In this document: positions 15,598 through 24,457 of the stretch, in pieces
Layout of the letters: each line of letters opens with the position of its first letter
Position numbering within the stretch: the stretch's first letter is position 1
Assembly (NCBI GenBank): GCA_020430675.1
Contig: JAGQJJ010000002.1
Location: 1-29,295 of the forward strand
DNA: 29,295 nt
Reading direction: 5' to 3'
From: Myxococcales bacterium
Lineage (GTDB): Bacteria; Myxococcota; Bradymonadia; UBA7976; UBA1532
Notes under the pieces: generated by a model
Databases searched by the model: none
What the model was told of the DNA's origin: nothing
The model's input: the letters and a program-made list of their open reading frames with translations, nothing else
Program-made: the position numbers and the translations under genes

Positions 15598-16938
15598 TCA
15601 GAACTCAAACCGACCGATCGCCGTCGCGCCGCCTTCGACCGGTGCCACGGTGAAGGTCGCGCCGCCAGCGGTGGTGGGCCCGTCATCGCCGCCGAGCAGG
15701 TACATCGCGACGCCGGCCCCGGCGATCGCCAGGCCCGACCCGATGAGCACATCGGTGATCAGCGCCTGGCTGCGCACATCGTCGGCCAGATCGACCTCCC
15801 GCTGCGTGCGGGCGCAGGTCGGATCATCGCGGCAATCGCTCAGATCGCCGTCGGCGCCCATGGCCAGCGCGCCGGTCACCGCCCCGCCCGCGACGACCGC
15901 GCCGCCGACGATCATCGTGATCAGGCCGATCGAGCGCAGGTTCGGACCGCCGCCCGACAGGTCGATCTCGGTGGTGGTCGTCTGCCCGGCGACCACGGTG
16001 ACCATCTCGGAGTAGGGCTCGGCTTCAGGCGCGCGCACCTCGATCTGGTGCAGGCCTTCGGGCAGCCGCAGCGGGCCGGCCAGGGGCGCGCGGCCCTCCA
16101 GCTTGCCATCGACCATGATCTCGGCCTGCGCGGGCGAGACGACGAGCACCAGATCGCCGCGCGGAATGGCCTTCTGCAACTCGATGGCCAACGGCAGCGG
16201 CGCCTGCTCGGTGTGCGTGGCGTCGAGGACGACCTCGCGCTCGACCGGCTCGAAGCCGTCCAGCGTGATGCGCACCTGATGGCGACCGACGATGAGCCCC
16301 TTTTCGAGCGGGGTCGCGCCCGCCGGCTTGCCGTCGATGCTCACCTGGGCGCCCGCGGGCGTCGTGCGCAGCGAGAGCACCGGCAGAATCGGCGGCAACG
16401 CCACCGCCAGCGGCGTATCGGTGCCCGGGTCGAACTGCACGTTGCGCTCGACCGTGCGATGGCCGGCCAGCTCGAAGATGAGGGTCTGCCGGGTGGGCGG
16501 CAGGCGCAGGGTCAGCGGCGTGCGGCCGCGCGACGGGTTCTCGGCCTTGCCGACGCGCACCTCGGCGCCGGCGGGCGCGGTCACGACCTGCACCGTCGGC
16601 CAGCCGGCCAGCACGCCGTTCAGCTCGCCGATCTTGGTGCGCACCGCGTCGGCGTCGGCCGGCTTTGAGGCCAGGTAGCGTTCATAGGTCGCCACCGCCG
16701 AGGCCAGATCCTCCATCGCCTCGTAGACCTGGGCGATGTTGAACAGCATCAGCGGGTGGGGTTGCAGCGCGTTGGCCTCTTCGAACGCGGCCAGCGCATC
16801 GGCGAAGCGCCCGGCGGCATAAGCCTCGCGCCCTTTCATGAAGCTCGCCCGCGCCTGCTCGCGCGCGTCGCTCGCATGCGCCGCCACGGGCAGGCCCGCG
16901 AGCGCGACGAAGAGGGCCAACGACCAGATCCGAATCAT
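15598..16938 (-). CDS. secreted TPR and PEGA-domain membrane protein
   Basis: A 446-residue protein. The ATG at 16938 (MIRIWSLALFVALAGLPVAAHA, cleavable signal) follows GGGAG at 6 bases. Residues ~28-110 are TPR-like helices (SFMKGREAYAAGRFADALAAFEEA). Three PEGA domains follow at about 115-168, 187-240 and 263-318, each with the PAGAxVxVDGK-type turn and a closing GxHxVxIxxDG segment. Two hydrophobic helices at ~337-360 and ~392-416 flank a short loop with two cysteines (DCRDDPTC). PEGA repeats are surface or periplasmic beta-sandwich modules often found with Ser/Thr kinases in myxobacteria. The combination of signal, TPR, PEGA and C-terminal helices is a recurrent Myxococcota architecture without a known biochemical role. 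It probably shares a transcript with the large lipoprotein gene downstream. Confidence 0.88.
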   Translation of the reverse strand: MIRIWSLALFVALAGLPVAAHASDAREQARASFMKGREAYAAGRFADALAAFEEANALQPHPLMLFNIAQVYEAMEDLASAVATYERYLASKPADADAVRTKIGELNGVLAGWPTVQVVTAPAGAEVRVGKAENPSRGRTPLTLRLPPTRQTLIFELAGHRTVERNVQFDPGTDTPLAVALPPILPVLSLRTTPAGAQVSIDGKPAGATPLEKGLIVGRHQVRITLDGFEPVEREVVLDATHTEQAPLPLAIELQKAIPRGDLVLVVSPAQAEIMVDGKLEGRAPLAGPLRLPEGLHQIEVRAPEAEPYSEMVTVVAGQTTTTEIDLSGGGPNLRSIGLITMIVGGAVVAGGAVTGALAMGADGDLSDCRDDPTCARTQREVDLADDVRSQALITDVLIGSGLAIAGAGVAMYLLGGDDGPTTAGGATFTVAPVEGGATAIGRFEF

Positions 16939-17038
16939 CCCTGACTCCCACGACTCGGCGACCGCCACGCCGGGCGACGGCCTACGCGGAGCCAGGGTAC
17001 TCGCATTCGATATTTGATCGCCAACGCGCGGCGGCGAT

Positions 17039-17056
17039 CGCGCGGCAGGCCGCGCG
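17039..17056 (-). terminator. GC-only hairpin just downstream of the MYXO-CTERM gene
   Basis: The arms CGCGCGGC and GCCGCGCG pair perfectly, with two bases between them (in practice a 4-6 base loop). The hairpin begins eight bases after the stop of the MYXO-CTERM gene in its direction of transcription. No U-tract follows, so termination is only possible, not shown. Confidence 0.3.
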
Positions 17057-17064
17057 CCGCGTGG

Positions 17065-19659
17065 TCAGCGGCGGCGTCGGCGGACGAGGCCGAACGTCAG
17101 GACGAGCAGCAGCGCGGCCGGATGCGGGCCGCTCTGGTCGGTCAGGTCGCAACTGCAGCCGCCGTCGCCGCCATCCCCGCCGCCCCCGCCGCCGTCGCGC
17201 CCCGGCGCGCCGTCCTGGGTCGGCGTGATGCCGGCGTCGTCAGGCTGAACGCCCACGTCCGCTGGCGAGCCCATGTCGTCCTCGACGCCCAGGTCGTCTT
17301 CGACGCCCTGATCGGGTCGGGGCACAACGGGCGGGTTCCAGTCGGCGACGCACTGGGCGCTGTTGGCGACCACGCGGCAGGTCTGGTTCGTCGGGCAGCG
17401 CACGCCGGCGCAGGGGTTGTCAGCGCATTCGCCGCCGACGCAGACCCGCCCGCTGGCCTCGCAGGCTTCGGGGTCGCATGCGTCTTCGACGCACTCACCG
17501 TCGCGGCAGGCCTGGCCATCGGCGCAGACGATGCCGCCGCACGAGGCGTCGGCGCACTGGCCGTCGACGCACTCTTCGCCAAACGGGCACGAGATCTCGG
17601 CGCACGAGAAGACGCAGGCGCCGTCGCGGCAGAAGCTCTCTTCGCCGCACGCCACACCCTCGCACGGGTCGGGCACGCACTCGGCGGCGCGGCAGATCTC
17701 GCCGCCGGGGCAGCCGGTCGCGTAGCACTCATCGCCACTGCGGCACTCGCCGTCGACGCAGACGCCGTCGGGGCACTCGACGCCGTCGCACGGATCGCCG
17801 CAGACGCCGGTGGCCGGGTCGCAGATGAGGCCGGGCGGGCACTCGACGCCCGCGCAGAGCGAGACACAGGCCCGGCGGCCCATGTCGTCTTCACCGCAGA
17901 ACGTGCCCTGGGGACAATCTCGGTCGGGCCCGCAGCCCGCGCCGCACTCGCCGAGCACGCAGAGCTGGTTGCCGCCGCAGATGCCGTTGCCCTCGTCGAC
18001 GCCACCGTCACAGTCGTCGTCGATGCCGTTGCAGACCTCATCGGGCACCGGCCCACAGGTGCCGCAAGCGTTGCGGGTGCCTTCGTCGATGTCGCCGTCG
18101 CAGTCATCGTCTTCGAGGTCGCAGGTCTCTTCTTCAGGGCCCAGCTCGGCGCGACACACCACCTGGCCGGCGGCCGAGCAGGCGAGGAAGCCGCGCGCGC
18201 AGCGGCCGGCGAGGCCGGTGGCGCAGACGTCGGGATCGACCACCGCCGAGCCGTCGGGGTGCACGTCGGTCAGGTTGTCGCAGTCGTTGTCGATGCCGTC
18301 GCAGACCTCGGGATTGCCATCGGGCACGCAGAGATAGCGGTCGCAGGCATCGCCGGTGCCGTCGCCATCGGTGTCTTCCTGCGCCCGGTTGACCACCTTC
18401 GGGCAGTTGTCGCAGGCGTCGCCGACGCCGTCTTCGTCTTCGTCGGCCTGATCGGGGTTGGGCACATCGGGACAGTTGTCGTCGACGCCGCAGAGGCCGT
18501 CTTCGTCCACGTCGAGGCAGACGCCGCCCAGCGAGCGCTCCAGCGTCAAGAGCGCGAAGCCATGGCTCGACTGATCGGTCCAGCCGCGCGGGCTGCCGCC
18601 AGCGCCGAGGCCCCAGTCACCGTTGGCGCCCTGCCACTGCAACAGCGTGAAAGCAAAGTCGAAATACTGGCTCGGCGGCTCTTCGGGGTACCCCAGCGCC
18701 GCCGGGTCGCGATCGCCGAACGCCTCGGTGTAGATGGCGCCGCCCAGGCCGTCATCGGGCGAGACGCTCAGCGCCTTCTCGGCCGCCCAGAAGTAGTAGA
18801 AGGTGCTCGTCGGGTTGAAGCCGCCCCCGACCATGCGATCGAAGGCCCAGTTCTGCCGCAGCCAGGCCAGATCGCGCTGCGGCCGCGGGTCGCCGGCGGG
18901 CACCTGGGCGAGTCGATAGCACCACAGGTTCGACGACGTCATCGACGAGCTCGACTCGTTCTGCGGCCGATAACCGCCGCCGCCGTCGGCGTTCTGATCG
19001 ACCATCAGGAAGTTGATCACATTGGGCAACGGCGCGTCGGCGCCATCGATCACGTTGGCCGCCGCCGAGAGCCCGGCCACCGCAAACTGCGTGGTCGACA
19101 TATCGCCCGAGGGCCCCGGCGCGCCGTAGTTCCAGCCGCCCTGGTTCTGCGGCGGCTGGTTGCCCTGATTGCGCGACAGCGCGACCACGCCGTTGGCGAT
19201 GGCCTGGGTGGCGGTCACCGGCGCGCCCACCTCGTCCTGACCGCCAGTGGCCACATAGGCCGACAAGGCCATCAGGTTGCCACCGGTCACATAGACATAA
19301 GGGATGGCGTTGGGGTTGGTCATCGTGCCTTCGTTGAGGATCATCTGCTGCACGCCGCGGATGACCAGCGCCTGATCGGCGGGATCCATGCCCTGAAAGC
19401 CGCGCGCGCGGCCCTGCCAGCCCACGCCGACCCGCTTTTCGAGGAACGACAGCACGCCGAGGAAGTTGTGGCGCGCGTTGTTGTCGTTGAAGTTGCCCGC
19501 GCCCCGCTCCTGATTGCGGAAGTACTGCAAACCCGCGTCGATGGCGGCGTCGACGGCGCAGGCGAACGGCGTGCCCTCGCAGACCTGGGCGGTGGCGACG
19601 CCGGGCGCGCAGAGGGCGCAGATCCAGGCGAGAATCAGGGGTCTGCTGCGACGCAACAT
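17065..19659 (-). CDS. MYXO-CTERM surface protein with squalene-cyclase-like alpha/alpha toroid, TSP3, MopE and Cys-rich repeats
   Basis: An 864-residue protein. The ATG at 19659 has AGGAG at 7 bases and starts a signal peptide ([25 protein letters not shown]). Residues ~35-378 resemble a prenyltransferase/squalene-oxidase alpha-alpha toroid, with Gly/aromatic turns such as GGWNYG, GGGGYRP and NGDWG and a [13 protein letters not shown] segment; no DxDD cyclase acid motif is seen, so catalysis is unlikely. Residues ~381-440 are thrombospondin type 3 calcium repeats ([15 protein letters not shown]). Residues ~450-570 hold three MopE-like motifs ([45 protein letters not shown]). A Cys-rich EGF-like stretch and an Asp-rich linker lead to a MYXO-CTERM tail (CSCDL from residue 835, helix, RRRRR). 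The tail predicts sorting to the cell surface by a myxosortase-type protease. Confidence 0.9.
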   Translation of the reverse strand: MLRRSRPLILAWICALCAPGVATAQVCEGTPFACAVDAAIDAGLQYFRNQERGAGNFNDNNARHNFLGVLSFLEKRVGVGWQGRARGFQGMDPADQALVIRGVQQMILNEGTMTNPNAIPYVYVTGGNLMALSAYVATGGQDEVGAPVTATQAIANGVVALSRNQGNQPPQNQGGWNYGAPGPSGDMSTTQFAVAGLSAAANVIDGADAPLPNVINFLMVDQNADGGGGYRPQNESSSSMTSSNLWCYRLAQVPAGDPRPQRDLAWLRQNWAFDRMVGGGFNPTSTFYYFWAAEKALSVSPDDGLGGAIYTEAFGDRDPAALGYPEEPPSQYFDFAFTLLQWQGANGDWGLGAGGSPRGWTDQSSHGFALLTLERSLGGVCLDVDEDGLCGVDDNCPDVPNPDQADEDEDGVGDACDNCPKVVNRAQEDTDGDGTGDACDRYLCVPDGNPEVCDGIDNDCDNLTDVHPDGSAVVDPDVCATGLAGRCARGFLACSAAGQVVCRAELGPEEETCDLEDDDCDGDIDEGTRNACGTCGPVPDEVCNGIDDDCDGGVDEGNGICGGNQLCVLGECGAGCGPDRDCPQGTFCGEDDMGRRACVSLCAGVECPPGLICDPATGVCGDPCDGVECPDGVCVDGECRSGDECYATGCPGGEICRAAECVPDPCEGVACGEESFCRDGACVFSCAEISCPFGEECVDGQCADASCGGIVCADGQACRDGECVEDACDPEACEASGRVCVGGECADNPCAGVRCPTNQTCRVVANSAQCVADWNPPVVPRPDQGVEDDLGVEDDMGSPADVGVQPDDAGITPTQDGAPGRDGGGGGGDGGDGGCSCDLTDQSGPHPAALLLVLTFGLVRRRRR

Positions 19660-19766
19660 GGGCGCTCCTTCAGTTGGCGATGCGGATGCGGACGACCCTG
19701 CCGGAGACGGCGGCGTCGCCAAGTGTCACCGCGCGCCTCGCTCATTCGTCCGATCATGGCGATCCC

Positions 19767-19795
19767 TTGCCCGAGATCGAGCGACGGGTGACAAT
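19767..19795 (+). promoter_or_regulatory. possible sigma70-type promoter for the pseudokinase gene
   Basis: A TTGCCC word (19767-19772) and a GACAAT word (19790-19795) are separated by 17 bases, 47 bases before the start codon, in the 183-base gap between two divergent genes. Both hexamers match the consensus only in part, so this is a weak prediction. Confidence 0.27.
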
Positions 19796-19842
19796 CTGCC
19801 GACGCTCCAAAAATTGCGGAGCATCCGGTCGAACGGAGCGCA

Positions 19843-22800
19843 ATGGAGTCCTTCCGCATCGGTGGACGCTATCGGGTGCAGGCGCGCATCGGCCAATCGG
19901 GCACCGGCGTGCTCTGGTCCGGCACCGATGAGCGCTCCGGGCTGCCGATCATGGTGCGGCTGCTCGAACGCGGCCTCGACGATCCGCGCCGCGTGGCTCA
20001 TTTTCGCCGCAGCGCGCTCGCAACCGCGCGGTTGTCACACCCCTGCATCTCGCCGGTGCTCGACGAAGGCCACGACGCGCACGGCCCGTTCATCGTGACC
20101 GCTTGGAGCGACGGCACCCCGCTGTCGGCCTGGCGCGGCCGCCCCTTGCCCTGGGGTTTTGTGCGCCCGCTGATGGTGCGGCTTTGCGACGCGATGGCCT
20201 GCATTCACGCCCACGACCTGCTTCAGCTCGGCCTGACCCCGCGCGACATCCGCGTCGTGCATGGCCCCGAGGGCCCCGAGCCGCGCATCTCGGGCATCGG
20301 CTGCGCGCGCATCGACGACGGCTGGAGCGACCGCCCCGCCGGGGCGCGAGCCACACTCAAATATCTGGGAACACTGCGTTATCTGGCGCCCGAAGCCGTC
20401 GAGGCCGCGCCGTGGCGGGTGGGGCCACGCAGCGACCTGTACGGCCTGGGCCTGCTCTTGTGGGAGCTGTTGACCGGCGACATCCCCCACGGCCACGAGA
20501 CCGGTGTGGCGCTGATGCTGCGGCGCGCCGCCGGGCCGCCACCGCCCCTGCCGATGCAGATCGGCGGCCCGCATCACGAGCCGCTGGCCATCCTCACGCG
20601 CCGGCTGCTCGACGTCGATCCGGTCGAGCGCCCGCGCAGCGCGACCCATGCCGGGCGCACGATGATGGCGCTGGAAACGCCGCCGGTCTGGATCGAGCCG
20701 CCGCCGGTGGAGCCGGTGGCGCACCCTTCGACCGACCCCCGCCTCGCGCGCGCCGCCGGCTTCCCGCTCTCGGCCCTGGCGCCCGGCCCCTCGGCCGGCC
20801 GCGACGCGGTGCTGCGCGGGCTTTGGAAGGCCATGTCCGACACCGTCGGCGGCCAGGGCGTGCGCCTCGTGGTGCTGGAAGGCGAGGACGGCACCGGCAA
20901 GACGCACCTGGTGGAGACGATCGCCGAGCTGGCGGCGCGGCACGTCGCGGTGCGGCGTTGGGGCGTCTCGTACCGGCCCGGCGACCCCCCCGGCGCCGGC
21001 CCGATCGGCGCGCTGGAGGTGCTGCTGCGCGCCGCGGCGGCCGACGCGGTGGGCGTGACCGAGCGCGCCGCCGCCCTGCCACTGCTGGTGGGCGTCGAGC
21101 CCGATGGCGTCGAAGCGGTGCTGACCGGCCTGCTGCGCCCCGACCCGGGCCCGTACGCCCGGCCCCACGACACCTTCTCGACCGGCGGGGTCGACGAGAT
21201 GGGCGGCCGGGGCCCGGCGGGCGCGGTCTTCTTCGAACTCTTGCGCCGCGCGGCCCGACGCGAGCCGATGCTGCTGCATCTGGTCGACCTGCACCACGCC
21301 ACCTCGGCCGAGGCCGAGGCCATGCTGACCCACCTGCTCGACGACGCCACGCTGCCGGTGTGCGTGGTGGTCACCCTGCGCCCCGACACGCCGACCGCGG
21401 TCGCCCTGCGCCGCGCCTTCGCCCGCCGGACGGAGTGCGCCTGGTTCAAGCTGTACCCGCTCGATCGGGATGAGATCTCGCGCTACCTGCGCGCGCGGCT
21501 CGACATGGCCGACGAGCAGGCGCTGAGCCTCGCCGGCTACCTCGCCGAGCGGCCGACGATGATGTCGCCGCTGGCCGATTGGCTGCTTGCCGGCCGCCTC
21601 GCCGCGGGCCCCGACGGCAATCACGTCGTGCCCGGCACCGTGCTGCCCGAGAGCCTCGACGAGCTGCTCGCCCACCAGCTGCGCGAGCTGATGGGCGACG
21701 GCGCCGACGCGCTGGTGCCCGATGTGGTCGCCGGCCTGGCCTTCGCGCGCGTGCCGCTTACCCCGCGCGTCATCGACGCCCTGCGCGCCGACGATCCGCA
21801 GCGGCCCTATGACCGCGCCCTGGCCGCCGCGGAGCGCGCCCGGCTCATGATCCACCACCCGCTGGCCGGCTGGCGCTTCGCCGACAGCGCCATCGCCGCC
21901 CGCCTGACCGCCCGCCATGGGTCGCGCGCCCCCAGCTGGCACCGCCGCTGGAGCAGCGCGCTCGGCCGCCTCGAACAAGGAGCGCGCGGGCGCTACGGCG
22001 TCGAGCGGGCGGCGCACGCCGAGGCCATCGGCGACCGGGTCAGCGCATTGCAGGCCCTGCTCGACGCCGCGACCGAAGCCCTCGGCCCGGCGCCGGTCAC
22101 CATCGCGCGCGGCCTGTTCGCCGCCCAGCGCGCCGCGTCGATCGCCGAGTTGCTCGGCCGCCACGCCGAAGCCGCCCAGGCCGATCGCCTGCGCGCCGAG
22201 CTGCTGTGGCGCGCCGGCCACCACGCCGAGGCCCGCGGCGCGCTCGATCGGGCCGAGGGCCGCCTGCGCAACGTGCAGGCCCCGGTCGAGAGCGGCTTCT
22301 GCGCCCTGGCCCGCGGCTGGTTCTACGTCGAGGAGCGCCGCTTCGAGAAGGCGCGCTCGGCCTTCGGTTTTGCTGGCCGGCAGTTCCGCGACGCAGGCTA
22401 CGGCGGCGGCCAGGGCTGGGTCGATCTGGGCGAGGCCCAGGTCTACAGTCTGCTCGGCCGCCACGACGACGCGCAGAAGCTGGGTGTGCGGGCAGAGACG
22501 AGCTTCTCCCGGCTGGGCGCGGTCCAGGGCGTCACCGCCGCGCAGCTCTGGCGGGCTGCGTTTGCGGGCCGGGCCGGGCACTTCGATGAGGCCGAAGCGC
22601 GCTACTCAACGCTGCAAGAGGCCGCCGATCGGCACGGCTGGCTGCTCGAGACGGTCACGCTGCGGCTGCGGCGTGCGCGGGTGGCGGTGGTGCGTGGCCG
22701 CGCCGAGATGGCCGAAGGCTTGCTGCGCGAGGCCGAGACGCGCGCTTCGGCGCTGCACCTGACCCGGCTCTTGACCTGGATCGCCGCGGTGCGCCCCGCG

Positions 22801-23022
22801 GTGCTTGCTGCGGTGGGCGACGCCGCCGCCGCGCAGGAGGCGCTGCTGCAAGCGCGCATGCCCATCGCCCGGCTGCGACCCTCGGCGTGGGCCCTCAACG
22901 ACGCGGGTGTGGCGCACACCGAAGACCCCACACTGGCCGCTGCGCTCAGGCGATGGGGTCAGCGCCTGCGCGCGCCCGACGAGCCGGCGCGCACGCCGGC
23001 CGGCGGCCTGCCCGTGACCTGA
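19843..23022 (+). CDS. Ser/Thr pseudokinase fused to an AAA/STAND-type ATPase and TPR-like repeats
   Basis: A 1059-residue cytosolic signalling protein; the ATG at 19843 follows GGAG. Residues ~8-275 have a eukaryotic-type kinase fold: Gly-rich loop IGQSGTGVLW, the APE motif (LAPE, residues 181-184) and DLYGLGLLLWELLTG. The catalytic positions are lost: the VAIK Lys is Arg39 (IMVRLL), the HRD Asp is Gly130 (QLGLTPRD), and DFG reads Gly151-Ile-Gly. Residues ~315-600 form a P-loop ATPase with Walker A GEDGTGKT (Lys353, Thr354) and a Walker B-like LLHLVD (Asp482). Residues ~720-1059 are helical TPR-like repeats. Active relatives with this architecture are known in myxobacteria and actinobacteria (PknK-like). 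Here the kinase part probably senses or scaffolds. The gene ends six bases from a convergent histidine kinase gene. Confidence 0.9.
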   Translation: MESFRIGGRYRVQARIGQSGTGVLWSGTDERSGLPIMVRLLERGLDDPRRVAHFRRSALATARLSHPCISPVLDEGHDAHGPFIVTAWSDGTPLSAWRGRPLPWGFVRPLMVRLCDAMACIHAHDLLQLGLTPRDIRVVHGPEGPEPRISGIGCARIDDGWSDRPAGARATLKYLGTLRYLAPEAVEAAPWRVGPRSDLYGLGLLLWELLTGDIPHGHETGVALMLRRAAGPPPPLPMQIGGPHHEPLAILTRRLLDVDPVERPRSATHAGRTMMALETPPVWIEPPPVEPVAHPSTDPRLARAAGFPLSALAPGPSAGRDAVLRGLWKAMSDTVGGQGVRLVVLEGEDGTGKTHLVETIAELAARHVAVRRWGVSYRPGDPPGAGPIGALEVLLRAAAADAVGVTERAAALPLLVGVEPDGVEAVLTGLLRPDPGPYARPHDTFSTGGVDEMGGRGPAGAVFFELLRRAARREPMLLHLVDLHHATSAEAEAMLTHLLDDATLPVCVVVTLRPDTPTAVALRRAFARRTECAWFKLYPLDRDEISRYLRARLDMADEQALSLAGYLAERPTMMSPLADWLLAGRLAAGPDGNHVVPGTVLPESLDELLAHQLRELMGDGADALVPDVVAGLAFARVPLTPRVIDALRADDPQRPYDRALAAAERARLMIHHPLAGWRFADSAIAARLTARHGSRAPSWHRRWSSALGRLEQGARGRYGVERAAHAEAIGDRVSALQALLDAATEALGPAPVTIARGLFAAQRAASIAELLGRHAEAAQADRLRAELLWRAGHHAEARGALDRAEGRLRNVQAPVESGFCALARGWFYVEERRFEKARSAFGFAGRQFRDAGYGGGQGWVDLGEAQVYSLLGRHDDAQKLGVRAETSFSRLGAVQGVTAAQLWRAAFAGRAGHFDEAEARYSTLQEAADRHGWLLETVTLRLRRARVAVVRGRAEMAEGLLREAETRASALHLTRLLTWIAAVRPAVLAAVGDAAAAQEALLQARMPIARLRPSAWALNDAGVAHTEDPTLAAALRRWGQRLRAPDEPARTPAGGLPVT

Positions 23023-23028
23023 TCGCGC

Positions 23029-24447
23029 TCAACCGCCCCGACCGGACGGCAGGCTGACCGCAAAGCGGGCCCCGGGCGCGCCGGGGTTCTGCAGCCGCAA
23101 CCTGCCGCCATGGGCCTCGGCGATCTTTCGGCTCAGCGCCAGCCCCAGGCCGGTGCCCTTCTCGCGGGTGGTGTAGAAGGCGTCGAACATGCGCTCGGCC
23201 ACCTCGGTGGGCACGCCGGGGCCATCGTCGGCCACCACAAAACCCTCGCCCGCGGCGCTCAGCGTCACCCGGCTCGCCCCGGCCTGCGCCGCGTTGCGCG
23301 CCAGGTTCAGCACCAGCCGCCGCATCTGCGCCCGGTCGCACTGCATCGCGCCATCGGCCGCGCAAAGCACCGGCACGCCCGTCAGCCCGGCCACCTCATC
23401 GGCCAGCTCGGCGAGGCTGACCGTCTCAAGCGTCGGCGGGCTGCGCCGCGCGTACTCCAGAAACTCTTCGACGATGCGCTTGAGCGCGCCCAGCTCGCGC
23501 TCGACGCGCGCCAGCAGCTCCAGCTCGGGCGGCCGATCGCTCAGGTCTTCGCGCAACAGGCCGACAAACAGCTCCATGCCGCCCAGCGGATTGCGCACCT
23601 CATGGGCGATGCCGCCGAGCATCATCTCCAGCTCGCGGGCGCGTTGCAGCAGCGCTGAGCGCATCTCCTCCATCGTGCCCGCGAGCTGTCGCACCTCGGC
23701 GGCACCGCCGCGGATGGCGATCGGCGCATCCAGATCGCCCGCCCCGATGCGCGCCGAGGCCGCGGCGAGTTGAGCGAGCGGCGCGGTCAGCGCCCGGGCG
23801 AAGAGCACCACCAGCGCGGTCAGGACCGCCAGCACCAGCACGCCCAGCGCGATCAGCGAGCTTTGCAGCGCGTCGAGCGCGGCGTAGTTGTCGGCCTGCC
23901 CCTCGACGCCGAGCACCGCCACCACCGCGCCTTCGTTCACCACCGGCGCATAGCCGCGCTTGAAGGGCACGCCGTCGAGCGACAGGTACAGCACCGAGGC
24001 GGCCGTCTTGCCGAGCGCCACCTGCTCCAGCTCGAAGCGATCCTGGGCCAGATCGCGATCCGGATCGCCCGGCGGCGGCGCGTCGGCGGCGGTGTCGACC
24101 AGCGAGCGGCCATCGGGCGTGGCGAGGAAGACCCGCCGCGCACCGACCGCCTCGGCCACCCGCTGCAGCCGGGCCTTCAGGTTGGCGTGGGTGCGCGCGT
24201 TGTCGGGCTGAAAGCGCGCCACCAGCCCGGTCGGCAGCCCGGCGGCGGTCACCGCCGCGGTGTCGCGCAGCCGGATGCCGATCTCGTCCTCCAGCGCCGC
24301 CCGCGCCGCCAGCGAAGCCAGCGCGATCAACGCGCCGAGCAACAGCAACACCGGCCCGAGGAAGGCCAGCAGCATGCGCGCCCGCAGCGACGAGGGCAGC
24401 AGACCCCGCCGCTCAGCACCGCCCGAAGGCGCCCCCGGAGCTGTCAT
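23029..24447 (-). CDS. membrane sensor histidine kinase
   Basis: A 472-residue protein. The ATG at 24447 is preferred to an in-frame TTG at 24477 that would overlap the previous gene; neither has a clear ribosome-binding site. Transmembrane helices at ~25-49 and ~198-219 enclose a ~150-residue periplasmic sensor region. HAMP follows at ~220-272. The H-box is GGIAHEVRNPLGG with phosphoacceptor His282. The ATPase domain has the N-box NLARNAAQAG (Asn385), G1 DDGPGVP, F-box FDAFYTTREKG and G2 GTGLGLA. All motifs needed for autophosphorylation are present. No response regulator gene is nearby, so the partner is unknown. It follows the TPR/barrel gene by ten bases, suggesting one transcript, and the pairing hints that the kinase may monitor the envelope. 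Confidence 0.94.
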   Translation of the reverse strand: MTAPGAPSGGAERRGLLPSSLRARMLLAFLGPVLLLLGALIALASLAARAALEDEIGIRLRDTAAVTAAGLPTGLVARFQPDNARTHANLKARLQRVAEAVGARRVFLATPDGRSLVDTAADAPPPGDPDRDLAQDRFELEQVALGKTAASVLYLSLDGVPFKRGYAPVVNEGAVVAVLGVEGQADNYAALDALQSSLIALGVLVLAVLTALVVLFARALTAPLAQLAAASARIGAGDLDAPIAIRGGAAEVRQLAGTMEEMRSALLQRARELEMMLGGIAHEVRNPLGGMELFVGLLREDLSDRPPELELLARVERELGALKRIVEEFLEYARRSPPTLETVSLAELADEVAGLTGVPVLCAADGAMQCDRAQMRRLVLNLARNAAQAGASRVTLSAAGEGFVVADDGPGVPTEVAERMFDAFYTTREKGTGLGLALSRKIAEAHGGRLRLQNPGAPGARFAVSLPSGRGG

Positions 24448-24457
24448 CGCGCCGAGG

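Noticed and set aside
17014..19791. 925-codon open frame on the plus strand over the MYXO-CTERM gene
   Set aside because: Low-complexity Ala/Val/Asp translation with no domains, whereas the minus strand has a signal peptide, calcium repeats and a MYXO-CTERM tail.
20035..22581. 848-codon open frame on the minus strand, antisense to the pseudokinase gene
   Set aside because: The translation is Ala/Arg/Gly/His-rich without motifs. Long antisense frames are expected opposite GC-rich genes with strong third-position G/C bias; the + strand gene has clear domain motifs.
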